In this document: positions 1 to 9,500 of the stretch, piece after piece
Numbering within the stretch: the first letter of the stretch is position 1
Layout of the letters: each line of letters opens with the position of its first letter
Origin: Angiostrongylus vasorum
Lineage: Eukaryota > Nematoda > Chromadorea > Rhabditida > Metastrongylidae
Assembly: GCA_018806985.1 (NCBI GenBank)
Contig: JADANN010000377.1
Span: 62,001-126,000 of the forward strand
Direction of reading: 5' to 3'
DNA: 64,000 nucleotides
The notes under the pieces: generated by a model
What the model was told of the DNA's origin: nothing
The model's input: the letters and a program-made list of their open reading frames with translations, nothing else
The model's database searches: none
Position numbers and translations under genes: made by a program

Positions 1-129
1 TACTTTATCAAATACGAGTATTTACTACTAATAAGTTGTCTCTTCGAGAATCAATCAAGGAAGCTGTTCCCGCTCTTCATTTCCTTTCTTATACCTGTGT
101 TATTTGGTGAATAGCGCTAAGTGGCTCAG

Positions 130-369
130 TGTCTATTGATGACATCCAGCCTAATCGTCATCTCCATTCAACATTACTTTGTGGTATTGTCATGTCTGTA
201 CTGCCCGTTGACATCGCTGACCCAGTAAACGATTTATTCATACCAGCTCAGTTAGAACAGCTACTCATCAAAGTAGTTGATCATCGGGCCAATCGAATGA
301 ATGTTAGAGAGCTAAAAATACCTCTCATCAGACCAGTATTTTATGAAAACCCGTGTTTTGAGCGATCTC
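130..369 (+). CDS. Putative internal exon of an unrecognised gene (partial)
   Basis: The frame stays open for the whole 240 bases between an acceptor-like GGCTCAG ending at 129 and a strong donor, GTATGT, at 370. Reading starts with two bases of a split codon and ends with one. The roughly 79 residues look like an ordinary globular protein: a hydrophobic stretch (LLCGIVMSVLPVDIADPVN) is followed by a mixed helix-like segment and the basic piece ANRMNVRELKIPL. I do not recognise the family. If it is real, the gene begins left of the window. An acceptor at 3239-3240 (TTGTTACAG) opens a phase-compatible frame to a TAG at 3372-3374, but that piece contains AATAAA and may be untranslated. It could also be a chance open frame. 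Confidence 0.38.
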
Positions 370-377
370 GTATGTTT

Positions 378-505
378 TTGTATCTATATATATATATGTG
401 TCCATGTTCATGTGTGTACCAGTATGTGTATCTTGTGTGTATGTGTATGATGTGTGTGATGTGTATGTGTGTGTCTGTGTGGTCTGTTTGTGCGTGTGTA
501 TGTGT
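378..505. repeat. GT/TATG-rich simple sequence
   Basis: Low-complexity stretch of TATA, GTGTGT and ATGTGTGTG words directly after the putative exon. The open frame through it encodes only repeated Cys/Val/Tyr residues and is not a gene. Confidence 0.8.
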
Positions 506-559
506 ATTCAAAAATTTATGCTTTGTCAAAGTGCAGCAGAAATCATCATGTACCCAATG

Positions 560-785
560 AAAACTTGAACAGGATCGATTAAATCGTTTCCTTTAAGAAA
601 TGACTCGTTAAAAAACATAATGTGAACAATCAAGCAACAGTTCCAAAACAAAGAAAAAAACTAGACATCTAACATTTTAGACTTGGAATTGTTGCACTTC
701 AACTTCCATTTGATGTTTTTTTTATTGCTTTATTGAGCTTAATTTTCTTAGAGCTTCTTATGAACTGCCCTGTTGAGCCGATGCG
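560..785. other. Non-coding spacer, no feature seen
   Basis: AT-rich sequence with frequent stops in all frames. I see no conserved repeat and no exon. Confidence 0.5.
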
Positions 786-900
786 ATGTCGGTCTTGATA
801 CTTGTCGTTGTCGTTGTCGTTGTTGTTGTTCGTCGATGGCTGATATTTCGGCGATTTCGCCTTCTTCAGAGCGCTGCTGTTGCGAGTGGGATTTACGAGA
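786..900 (-). mobile_element. Penelope-like element terminal fragment
   Basis: A (GTTGTC)n tract is followed by a hairpin that recurs across the window. Read on the minus strand it is CTGAAGAAGGCGAAATCGCC then GAAA, with the stem GGCGA/TCGCC. The same module ends PLE fragments near 4.6, 5.65, 7.15 and 19.85 kb. Only the terminal part remains here; no protein domain is visible. Confidence 0.6.
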
Positions 901-999
901 ACCGGAAGTTATTGCAAACTTTGAGCCAGAATTGTACTAAGTGTCTTAAGCATCTTTGCCTAATTACTATCATATAAGTCGAAATTTCCACGTAACCTC

Positions 1000-1430
1000 T
1001 TCAAGCGATCTTCTTCTATAATTTCTTAAACTATGAAGCTAACACGTGATTGCTATAGAAATTAAAGAGAAAAGGCTTTCTTCTACTTCCAAAATTAACA
1101 TGGACATTTAGAAAGCGAGGGTTGTTTAAATATTAGATTTGTGAACTACTTTATCAACGGGTTGTTAACTCCATGACTAAGCGCTTCAATTCGCCAAGGA
1201 TAATGTAATCACAAGACAGAAAAGAGTTCTACCCCTAATTTCCACAAAGGAGAAGTTTCAACTGCTCACTCACTGTTCATTCGGTTTCCGTTTAAATTGT
1301 TTTAAAAAGTCCTTTTCAAAACCGTTCGACTGGGGAAAAAACGTTAGTTTGTTTTCACAAGTTTACAATGATTAGCAAATCTAACCAAATGGAGTTTGAA
1401 TGAATAACACCAATAGCTCCATTCTTACTG
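1000..1430. other. Non-coding spacer, no feature seen
   Basis: No exon, RNA gene or repeat of the families named here was recognised. Confidence 0.45.
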
Positions 1431-1489
1431 AGCAAACACGTGGTGCAGTTTAACTCTCTGTTCCGGCTAAAGCTGATCCGGATTTCGCT

Positions 1490-1660
1490 GACTTTTCAAG
1501 TTGACCTTCCCAGTCTCTGAGGAAGGCGAAATCCGCCGAACCATCAGGTTTACCGCAATAGAGAATGAAAATAACACCTCGTGATTGTTCAATAAGAATA
1601 TAAAGAATTATTCGATCAATACAGAGGCTAATAGACAGTCGGTCGTGGGAATACCAACAG
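1490..1660 (+). mobile_element. Penelope-like element 3' terminal fragment
   Basis: Contains the hairpin CTGAGGAAGGCGAAATCCGCC, then a tail (AATAACACCTCGTGATTG, later AGAATTATTCGATCAATAC and AGACAGTCGGTCGTGGGAAT). A diverged copy of the same order is at 10590-10760, and it appears reversed near 59.46-59.65 kb. No coding part remains. Confidence 0.6.
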
Positions 1661-1679
1661 CAGTAAACAAACTATGGTT

Positions 1680-2400
1680 GCAGAGTGGAAGACAGAATTA
1701 AATCGCTCTTAACTATCTAATTTTTCATTGCCCATTGGCCTCTATGACTTTCTTCCTTTTCGGTAACAGTTTCTGTAATGCTTTCTTTCTTTGTTAACTA
1801 CTCATTGACCGGGTGTTATAGCTGACCATGCAGAAAAATGTTTAAAACTAACCATATCTTTATTTCTAGGAACCTTATGAGTTCTAAGTTAGAAATTAAA
1901 TATTGTCAGAGCTTCTTTCTCATGAAGGATTCTGGACCATCAGAATGAGCAAAATTCAGGTCTCAACGGTTCCAGTTCCGAAAACCTAACGTCACTTCGG
2001 GCAGGACAAGTGCCTGGACGACTATCGAACGCTCCGCCCCATTGGCAGCAAGCCAGAACATTTTTCAAGGCCAGTCGTATTCTAGAATTTCCCACATCAT
2101 TACGATGTTCATGGAAAAAATTCTCTTCGTAATAAAACGTTATGCATTTCTCTTTTTAAACGTATAGGTATCGAAACATCTGTTAGCTTTTTGTTGTTTC
2201 TTGAACTGATGGTGTCTGTACGTTCCCCTATGATTGTCGATTCCTAGCTCTCCTGAACCGGTTAGCCTTTGCACACTTTCGTAGCTGCTTATCGTTAACG
2301 CATTCGTCACCGAAACGTTCTGGTTCTTCGACAGTTTGCGATAGTTTCTTAATGATTGCAGTACTTAGAAGTGCACTACTTTGCAGATTTCACAATGTTA
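1680..2400. other. Non-coding spacer
   Basis: No supported exon. A short run near 1920-2080 loosely resembles the SINE A middle (TTCCAG.. then GACTATCG), but I cannot place it confidently. Confidence 0.4.
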
Positions 2401-2407
2401 ACTTTTC

Positions 2408-2655
2408 ATCGCCATATTTTTTTTACTGCCTATTGCAATTTTTCACGGCAGGGTACTTTGTGTGATACAACCACAATGATGTTGAGATATTTGCAAAACT
2501 CTGGACCGCCTGTGCCTGCGGTGGGGAACGAACGCGTTATTACCCTTTCCGAGGGCTGACGCGTTCACCACCACACCATGCGGGTCTTTTTGTTTCGCCC
2601 GTGTCTCAGCTAGTTATCTATCGATCAGTGCTATCAACAATCACCCAACCTTACA
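2408..2655 (-). repeat. Foldback family B, single arm
   Basis: The outer end (TTTTTTTTACTGCCTATTGC, then CACGGCAGGGTA) leads into GATGTTGAGATATTTGCAAAAC and a tRNA-like segment. On the minus strand the segment has a B-box-like GTTCGTTCCCCACC and an A-box-like TGGTGTGGTGGTGAACG. It ends with the family's internal CAACAATCACCCAACC. The opposite arm is absent. Confidence 0.65.
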
Positions 2656-2865
2656 GAATTATCTAAATGATATCCTATAACGTATTATACACATTTTTTG
2701 GTGTGAATTAATGCATATTCAACAAGGGAATGTAGCATTTTAATGAACGAAACTAACAGAAAATAGAAGCAAGCTGAGAACTGTTAGTAATGGGTAACGT
2801 AACTCTACTGAAAATTTCATACTCCAAAGCCAAATAACTCTTAGCAAAGCAGAATCTTTGCGAAA

Positions 2866-3374
2866 TATTTACTATGCAGGCTTTTATGTTCCCGCATGGG
2901 ATTCTCAATGATGAGACGCCGTCTGTTTTGAGTGCTGGGCGATCATCGGGTCGTCCAATGGCTGTTATACAATTCGTATTGCATCACCACATGATGGCCG
3001 TTCTGTATTGTTGTCGCTCCCACAGTGACCCAACATTATGCATTGTGGTACATTCATCTATAAATATCACTCTTACTCGTTTTTTTCTTTCACTGAAACA
3101 ATTGTGCCCTTTAAAAGCGAGGGGGGTAATGCGAAAACTTCACAAGAGTTTAATGACTAATCTGTGTGCTTTTTTTTCGTCCAATTTCGTCTCTTTTAAA
3201 ATCTCTATTAGTAATTTCTGGCTCTTCTACTTTGTTACAGGAACACCCGAACATAAACCTTATGGTTTTCATTCCTGTGCAAACTTACATGTGAACTGCG
3301 CTGATTTCATGTTCTTGTACTGCGAACAACTACAGATTAATAAATCCATCAAAATAATAAACAATCTTTCTTAG
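2866..3374 (+). other. Long open frame of doubtful coding value
   Basis: An open frame of 166 codons (2874-3374) crosses two good acceptor-like sites (TATGCAG near 2880, TTGTTACAG at 3239-3240). Its composition shifts along its length, and the end, rich in Lys/Ile/Asn, includes AATAAA words. The 3241-3374 part is in a phase compatible with the 130-369 exon and could be its terminal exon. I do not call a gene here. Confidence 0.2.
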
Positions 3375-3557
3375 TTTTCATAGCGTCATTTTGACTTTGG
3401 CAGCAGATCAGAATTGGCTCTTTGATTTATATTGTGGATATCGACGTCTACATCAGCTTGATGATAATGTGAATCTGGTGAGCTATTCAATGAAAGGAAT
3501 AACAATACAACTTAGTTGTCAGCTCATCTAGCCATGTGAACAGTTTGGACATGTTCG

Positions 3558-3775
3558 GCATTGACCTATCCCTTAAGGATACGCCATGAATTTGACCTCA
3601 TCAAGCATCGTAAGGGTGACCGAATGCACATTAGACCTGTGTAATGACATTCGAGGCCTACTGTTGTATTAGGTCCACCTTTTACCATGCTCCGGCCAAG
3701 TTTGGTAAGAAAGTGGAGTCCAGGGGGGATTGAGTCCTCGGAGAGCTCGGGATACGTGTTGGAACAAACTACCAC
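3558..3775 (-). repeat. SINE family A fragment, diverged
   Basis: Matches family A in order, on the minus strand: AAGGATACGCCATGAATTTG (family: GAGGGATGCGCCATGCATTC), CATCAAGCATCGTAAGGGTG, then a degraded middle and head. No target-site duplication found. Confidence 0.5.
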
Positions 3776-4001
3776 GGTGTGTATTGCAGACCATGTTTAG
3801 TTGTTGCACCATCGGCGCCGTCAGTTTAGACGAAAATTTCGGAATCGTCCTACATTGTGTATTATCACCAACAAATGATGATCCATTGGAACGATGTGAC
3901 CTCGTAAAAGCTTGGAATAGCACAATTTTTGTTTTTTGGTTTCGTCTCTTTAGTTTTGTTTTCATTTCATCGCTAGCTCTTTATTCAAAGTAGATATATG
4001 A

Positions 4002-4394
4002 AACTCCCAACGGTTTACCACATCATCGTGGTTGGGAGATGTTCCTGGGTGTCGGGCTGTGATGTACAGCGGGGGGGATTCGTCCACCCGGCAAGGTCTC
4101 CCAAGGTGAGAAAGAGTCCGGTGTTTCCATCAGGAAGCCTAGCTAAGACTAAACCAATACTAGGATACACCACCGTCTTGCTATCAAAGTCGCATGGTGG
4201 TAAATCTCCCTCTGGTCCACAACGGCTGCGACTGCCTGTCGTGGTGACGACCTGAGGCAGACTTTGGCCAGGCCATCCTCGGGATTTCAGGGAACCACAA
4301 TGGCTTAACCAGCAAACTTCCGAAAAATGGTGATTATGCTGCGGCTCGCACAAATTGTGATGACGGTGCGTTCACGTATCAAGTAAGTAAGTAT
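4002..4394 (+). repeat. Repeat family E, copy 1
   Basis: Begins ACTCCCAACGGTTTACC, continues with GTTCCTGGGTGTCGGGCTG, GATTCGTCCACCCGGCAAGG, CGGTGTTTCCATCAGGAAGC, CATGGTGGTAAATCTCCCTC and TGGTGACGACCTGAGG, and ends in AAGTAAGTAAGTA. Seven copies occur in the window. The short-repeat 3' end suggests a non-autonomous retroposon, possibly mobilised by RTE elements; that link is inference. Confidence 0.75.
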
Positions 4395-4461
4395 ATGAAA
4401 CATTGCTATAGAAAATGGAATGTAGGACTATGTTGTGTATGAATGTATAATCCAACGGTTC

Positions 4462-5023
4462 CTAGGATCGACTTTCTATTAACCTCGGCACTGGAATGTG
4501 AACGCGTCGTTTTCTTGTTCAGCAATCGCGAGTTTGTTATACAGCATACATTTACTTCCATAGAAAAACACACAATACAAGACAACGGTAGCTGACGTCT
4601 CGGCAGTATCGCCTTCTTCAGAGCCTGGAAGGGTATATGATATGCAATTTATTGGGCCAAACGCTTCAATAACACTTACAAAAAGACGAAAAAACTCTAT
4701 AGCAACTACATGATCAACAGCTTCTCGAAACACTCATCGCTTTTTTTCGTGACTTCCAATGAGGAAGATAAGAACTGATTATAGTCGCATATGATTAATG
4801 ACTGCACCATCCCACAGCAGAAATTGATGCGAAGGCACGGGGCCAGGTCGCATGTGACTTCTGGGCATTTCTCCCTGCTATTCATTGTATGGTTCTTGGC
4901 ATTTCTCCAAAAAACCTCAAGAACTTTGGGCGTTGATGTTTTAGTCTCCTGTGCGAGGATATTGACTTTTACATCAAAATCGTCTCCGCTATGCTTTTGT
5001 ATCCTATGCGTGCCTAGCGGGGT
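4462..5023 (-). mobile_element. Penelope-like element, C-terminal/3' part, left half of an inverted pair
   Basis: On the minus strand this carries the end of a PLE reading frame (remnants of IQKHSGD, NILAQET, ECPEVTRD-like motifs) followed by the PLE terminal hairpin and a CA/ATTGT-rich tail near 4562-4590. It is an inverted near-copy of 5248-5717. Stops and frameshifts make it a fossil. Known PLEs combine a reverse transcriptase with a GIY-YIG endonuclease; only the sequence after the endonuclease remains in this half. Confidence 0.75.
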
Positions 5024-5104
5024 ATTTGTCTGTTTTTTTTTGACGGTCCGCCTATGTGAAACACCAAATTGCGTAATTTGCCCTTACGGCACGGACGATG
5101 ATTC

Positions 5105-5717
5105 CATGAGTTCAGGTACAATATATATACCTGATCTCTTGTAATGATTGCGGAAATGAATATATTGGCGAAACGGGCAGACCTTTATGTAGCCGCATAA
5201 AAAGAACACCTGGATGGCAAACGAAAAGCAAAACAATGTACGCCATTAGGCACGCATAGGATACAAAAGCATAGCGGAGATTATTTTGAAGTAAAAGTCA
5301 ATATCCTTGCACAGGAGACTAAAACACCAGCGTGAAAACTTCTTGACCCTTTTTTGGATAAACGCCAAAAACCCCACAATGAATAGCAGGGAGGAATGCC
5401 CAGAGGTCACACGCGACATGGCCCCGTATCTTCGCATCAGTTTCTGATGTGGGGTGGTGCAGTCATCAACCATATGCGATTATAATCAGCTGTTCTAATC
5501 TTCCTCATTGGAAGTTACGAGAAAAAAAAAGCGGTGTTTCTCGAGAAGCTGTTGGTCGTGTAATTACCACAGAGTTTTTTTTGTCTTTTTGTAAATATTA
5601 TTGAAGCGGTTGGCCATGTAAATTGTATGTCAGTATACCCTTCCAGGCTCTGAAGAAGGCGATACTGCCGAAACGTCTGCTGCTGTTGTATTGTATTGTA
5701 TTGTGTGTTTTTCTTTA
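5105..5717 (+). mobile_element. Penelope-like element: GIY-YIG remnant and 3' end, right half of an inverted pair
   Basis: The plus-strand frame reads IYLISCNDCGNEYIGETGRP followed by LCSRIK, the signature of a PLE GIY-YIG nuclease (GIY replaced by IYL, YIG intact, paired cysteines before it). The expected C-terminal part follows (THRIQKHSGDYFEVKVNILA, AKNPTMN, EECPEVTRD), broken by a frameshift near 5210-5250 and by stops. It ends in the hairpin CTGAAGAAGGCGATACTGCC then GAAACG at about 5649-5675. The reverse transcriptase domain is missing, so the copy is 5'-truncated. Confidence 0.82.
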
Positions 5718-5792
5718 GCAACTGATTTGTTACTCATCCCTACATATTAAGTTTTCACTATTGTGTAATCATATCAGTATCATCACATTGTG

Positions 5793-5860
5793 GCGCGTGT
5801 AGCGCAACGGTTAGAAGTGTCTTGCAAAACACACGTGGTCGTTGGTTCGGTCCGGTGTGT
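5793..5860 (+). repeat. tRNA-like SINE head fragment
   Basis: GCGTGTAGCGCAACGG matches a pol III A box (TRGCNNAGYGG), and GGTTCGGTCC about 45 bases later resembles a B box. It corresponds to the 5' end of SINE family A; the body is missing. Confidence 0.45.
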
Positions 5861-6570
5861 TCTGAGTGTTCTTTTCTGGGTTTCTAAGAATTTTCTTCAA
5901 CCGTTTTCACACGTCTTGGCGTTGTCGTCAGAGTGGCATAATTATATCGCTATCGCTTTGGGGCTTATCGGTGAGTGATTAAGGTCATTTAATTTGTACT
6001 ATACATTCAGTTCATTTACTATCATTCATCGTGAGCTTCTACATGAGTGGTTTCCATTCCCTCCGTGGAAAACTGTTGACCAGAAGCTCATTTTTTAAAA
6101 AGTTTAATTTGTTTTTTTTGTACTTTCTAGAAATTTGTTCTTATCTCTTACTCGTTTTCTCATTGACTTATTTATTCTTCCACTTATTCACCAGCTGGTT
6201 CATTCAATCATGTTTCATTAGCTCGTTTTTCATTTCCTTCGTTGTTTCTCAATTTCCCGTACGTATTCCCCTCTATTCTTACTTTCTGTGTTTTCTTTCT
6301 GTTTTCTCTTTCCTTCAATTAAGCATACGTCTACTTCATTACTATATATGAACTCCATAATTAGGATTCAGATGGATCTCTTACTTCCCCTATATCTTAT
6401 TTTTTTGGCATGTAATGACTTTGAGTGTTATTAATGTTGGTTTTAATCTCCTGATCTAACCTTCACTACATTCGGAGGTTTATGCCATTTTCTTCGTGAT
6501 TCGAAAGCTTTTACGTTGGCTTACATAGTTTTAAAGTGACTGATCTTAACAATGGTACTTTAGATAAATC
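5860..6570. other. Upstream region of the 6587 gene; T-rich tract
   Basis: 6030-6350 is strongly T-rich on the plus strand, giving a false Phe/Ser/Leu open frame. No exon or repeat family recognised. The promoter of the downstream gene probably lies here; no individual element can be assigned. Confidence 0.4.
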
Positions 6571-6582
6571 GGTAATTTCTAG
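6571..6582 (+). promoter_or_regulatory. Probable spliced-leader trans-splice acceptor
   Basis: GGTAATTTCTAG ends four bases before the ATG at 6587. A splice acceptor immediately upstream of a start codon, without a visible partner donor, is the usual look of a trans-spliced nematode mRNA. A second AG (CAG at 6583-6585) lies next to it. Confidence 0.5.
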
Positions 6583-6586
6583 CAGA

Positions 6587-9500
6587 ATGAATGACGAGCG
6601 TGTGGTGGTGTCATGGCGTGACTTTCCAGCGACGTCGTCGGCCGAGGTGAGTCATTTTCATGACGTCTTTTGGACAAGAACTTTGCTTCAGTACTGCTTC
6701 ATGTTCGAGCCACAATTCGAAAATTGTACAGTACCGATCCTTAAAGAATATGGGATGATGTTCACAAGATTTTCCCCTCTTTAATTAAATTTCAGGCATA
6801 TTTTGCCATTTATATGTCCTTGGAGGCATTTAGTAATATAGATTTTTGCTGTACGTTCCCCTAAGAGAGGAGTAAATCATCAAAAAAGTCTTGTTCGTCG
6901 CAGGAAAACATACTATACATACTACTGTATGCTCGTCTCCAAAGAGCTTGTTTAACATTGGACATAGATCAGACGCTCTATCCTTGCATGAAGGAGTGCT
7001 ACTGCAATGAAGATGTTAAATAGTATTAATAATTCCTAGGACTAGCTTTCTGTTAGCCTCGACATCATTCGATAATTCGCGTTTTCTTCTTGAGACGATA
7101 CAAGGTTGTTAACAATAATAGCAAGATTTATTCGTTAGAATAATGCCTGACGTTTCGGCGCATTTAGTCTTTTTTCAGAGCTCTCGGAACTCTTAGGTTA
7201 ATTGTAACCTACTCAGCCAACTACCACCCCTCTCACCTTAAAATACCAGCCTAAGATAATGTGTGAGATCACACGTGATAACGACACATTCCTTCCTGCG
7301 CTTCAAATTTGGATTCTTGGAATTTATCCAGAATCCTTCGACTATGTTCCCCGTGAAGCTTCCGATTGCTCAGCGAGGATTTTGAATTCTACTTCAAAAT
7401 CTTCTTCGTTATGTCTCTGTGTCCTCTGTTTTCTTAGTGGAATATAACTTTAATTGTACTGACTATACGTTTTTTACACGGACCAGGAGTGCTCTACTCA
7501 TTTTTTCCAATGTATTCGTCCCCACAAGCTTCATTGTATTCTGTACCCGAATTTCTCTGTACTGGCCATTGTTAAGCAACGTTTTATAGCTGTGCCTGTT
7601 TCATTCTAAATGAAATGTGGAATAAACGGGCCCTTATTCTCGCTAGCCGTATCATTTCGAAGGGTGCTTTTTCCTCCAAACCTGCCTCTAGGAGCCACCG
7701 TTTTGTAGCCACTGGAAATGACTATTCGTCGCACCAAGTTCAGGGATCCCAGTTGCTGTTTGAAACATTTTCCTCACTAGTAGTCCTTTTGTGCGTTGAG
7801 CGTGAGAGGGAGAGGTAATAAACCACTATGTTTTTTTATTTCGTTTTCGGTGCCATTTAGTGATGTAGTCGTTTTTGTATAGGTTAATTTGAGCGTTTTA
7901 AAATTGAAGCTAGTTTTCCTTTGGTTTCTTTCGAGTGAATTTTATGTAGTGTGGAGCAAATGACAAAGAGATCATCTCTATATCTACAGTAGAGTAATGC
8001 CCGGAGGGTGATTATTGAAGCGTCCATATTAGATATAAAGGCAATGGCAAAGCTTAGCGTCAGTCGCTGTCCCATTGCCAACCTACTCACTAGTCCGAAA
8101 TACTTCGATCATCTAAAAGTTGAGCAGTTTAAGCACTCCTCTAAGAAGGCCATGAGTTGCTGAATCGAGAAGCCAGGCACGTTTTTTGGAGCCATGCTAA
8201 ACCTCACTTAATATTGACCGGCGAGAATAATGCTTATTCTAAGCATACGAATTTGAACGATTTCCATCAGTTGGATAGATGCATCTGTTTTGTACAGTTG
8301 TTTTTATATAACCGTACTATAATCACACAACTGTTTGTTTTCCAGTTTTTGACTTCGTTGCATTTTTTCTTTCACAACCGCCGGCTATTTTCATAATGAA
8401 ATTAGTTATATTACGGGCCGGATACAATGTGTATGAAAGTAGAATTTGTTTTAACCTGTATTTATAACAGGTTGTAAAGATTTGTTTAGTACACACAAAG
8501 CATTCTTGAGTTCGATTGTCGTCATTTCCCGTATTCTGCAACGCCATCGTTAAATTGTAATTGCCTGCTGGGCTCGCACACAGCGATAAGCTCATCATAT
8601 GACATCTGGATGGGTAGTTTGATGGTCTGCGTGTTCTCTTCGACGCTTACTCTTTTCATGGACCTGGATAATTTGCATGGCGTAAACGACCATATTTGCA
8701 TAAACGCTTCCGATGAGTGCAGCCCATGCGCATTGTACTCGGCTTCATCAAGCATGTTAGAGATGACTGGATGCACACTAGGCTTTTACAATAACTTGAG
8801 GAGCCTGCCCATGTACCAACTCAATGTTTTTTGTCCTCTTCTATTAGCAATTTTCCGACCTTAGATTAATACAAAGGTTGATGAGCCCGAGCGCTATAAC
8901 GAAACAGCCATCTATCCGCTGTGTACTGCAAGGCACCTTAAACCACTGTGCTACATGTACCTCAATGCTACAAGTCAGAAATGTTCACTGATACGTGCTT
9001 AAGTTACCGCTCAATTGACCTGATCGATGCTCGCCATCCCCCTAATTATTGGCCGGAGGCGACCTACACGCCTATAGATTTGCCTTTACTTGATTAGCTC
9101 GACTAGCATAGCAAACACAGACCTCCGATTTCAAATTATTACTTAGCTGTGCTCACATTAGCTCATCCAAACGGTCATCCCTGTTGCTAGTAAAGTTTTA
9201 ATAATTTCTCGATAACTTTCATCCGTTTTGATTTCAGTTTCATTTTGATATCCATTTGATTCATCACTCTATTTGGATTAAAGGACTGTTTTCGAAAAAA
9301 ATCGGCTGTGAACAGTAGTCACCGGTTCAACTCGCCGTTGTACCAAACGAACAGCTACTTCACATGCACAAATTCCGGTGAATATTTGTGACCAAGAACT
9401 CAGAAGGCTATTGCAGAGCTATTCCATTATTCCAGGAAGAATCAACTCGACCATCATTTCACGATGATCATGAAAAATAATGAACAGAGCAAGAGAGATG

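Noticed and set aside
2888..3025. Alternative frame containing DAVCFECWAIIGSSNG and RIASPHDGRSVLLSLP
   Set aside because: Protein-like, but bounded by a stop on the left and only a weak acceptor and donor; no domain recognised.
5793..5860. Possible tRNA gene (A and B boxes)
   Set aside because: No cloverleaf can be formed and the sequence matches the SINE A head.
6796..6850. Extra exon AYFAIYMSLEAFSNIDFC between AAATTTCAG and GTACGT
   Set aside because: Splice sites are good, but it ends one base into a codon and no downstream exon restores the frame of the Ser/Pro-rich exons. Kept only as an alternative.
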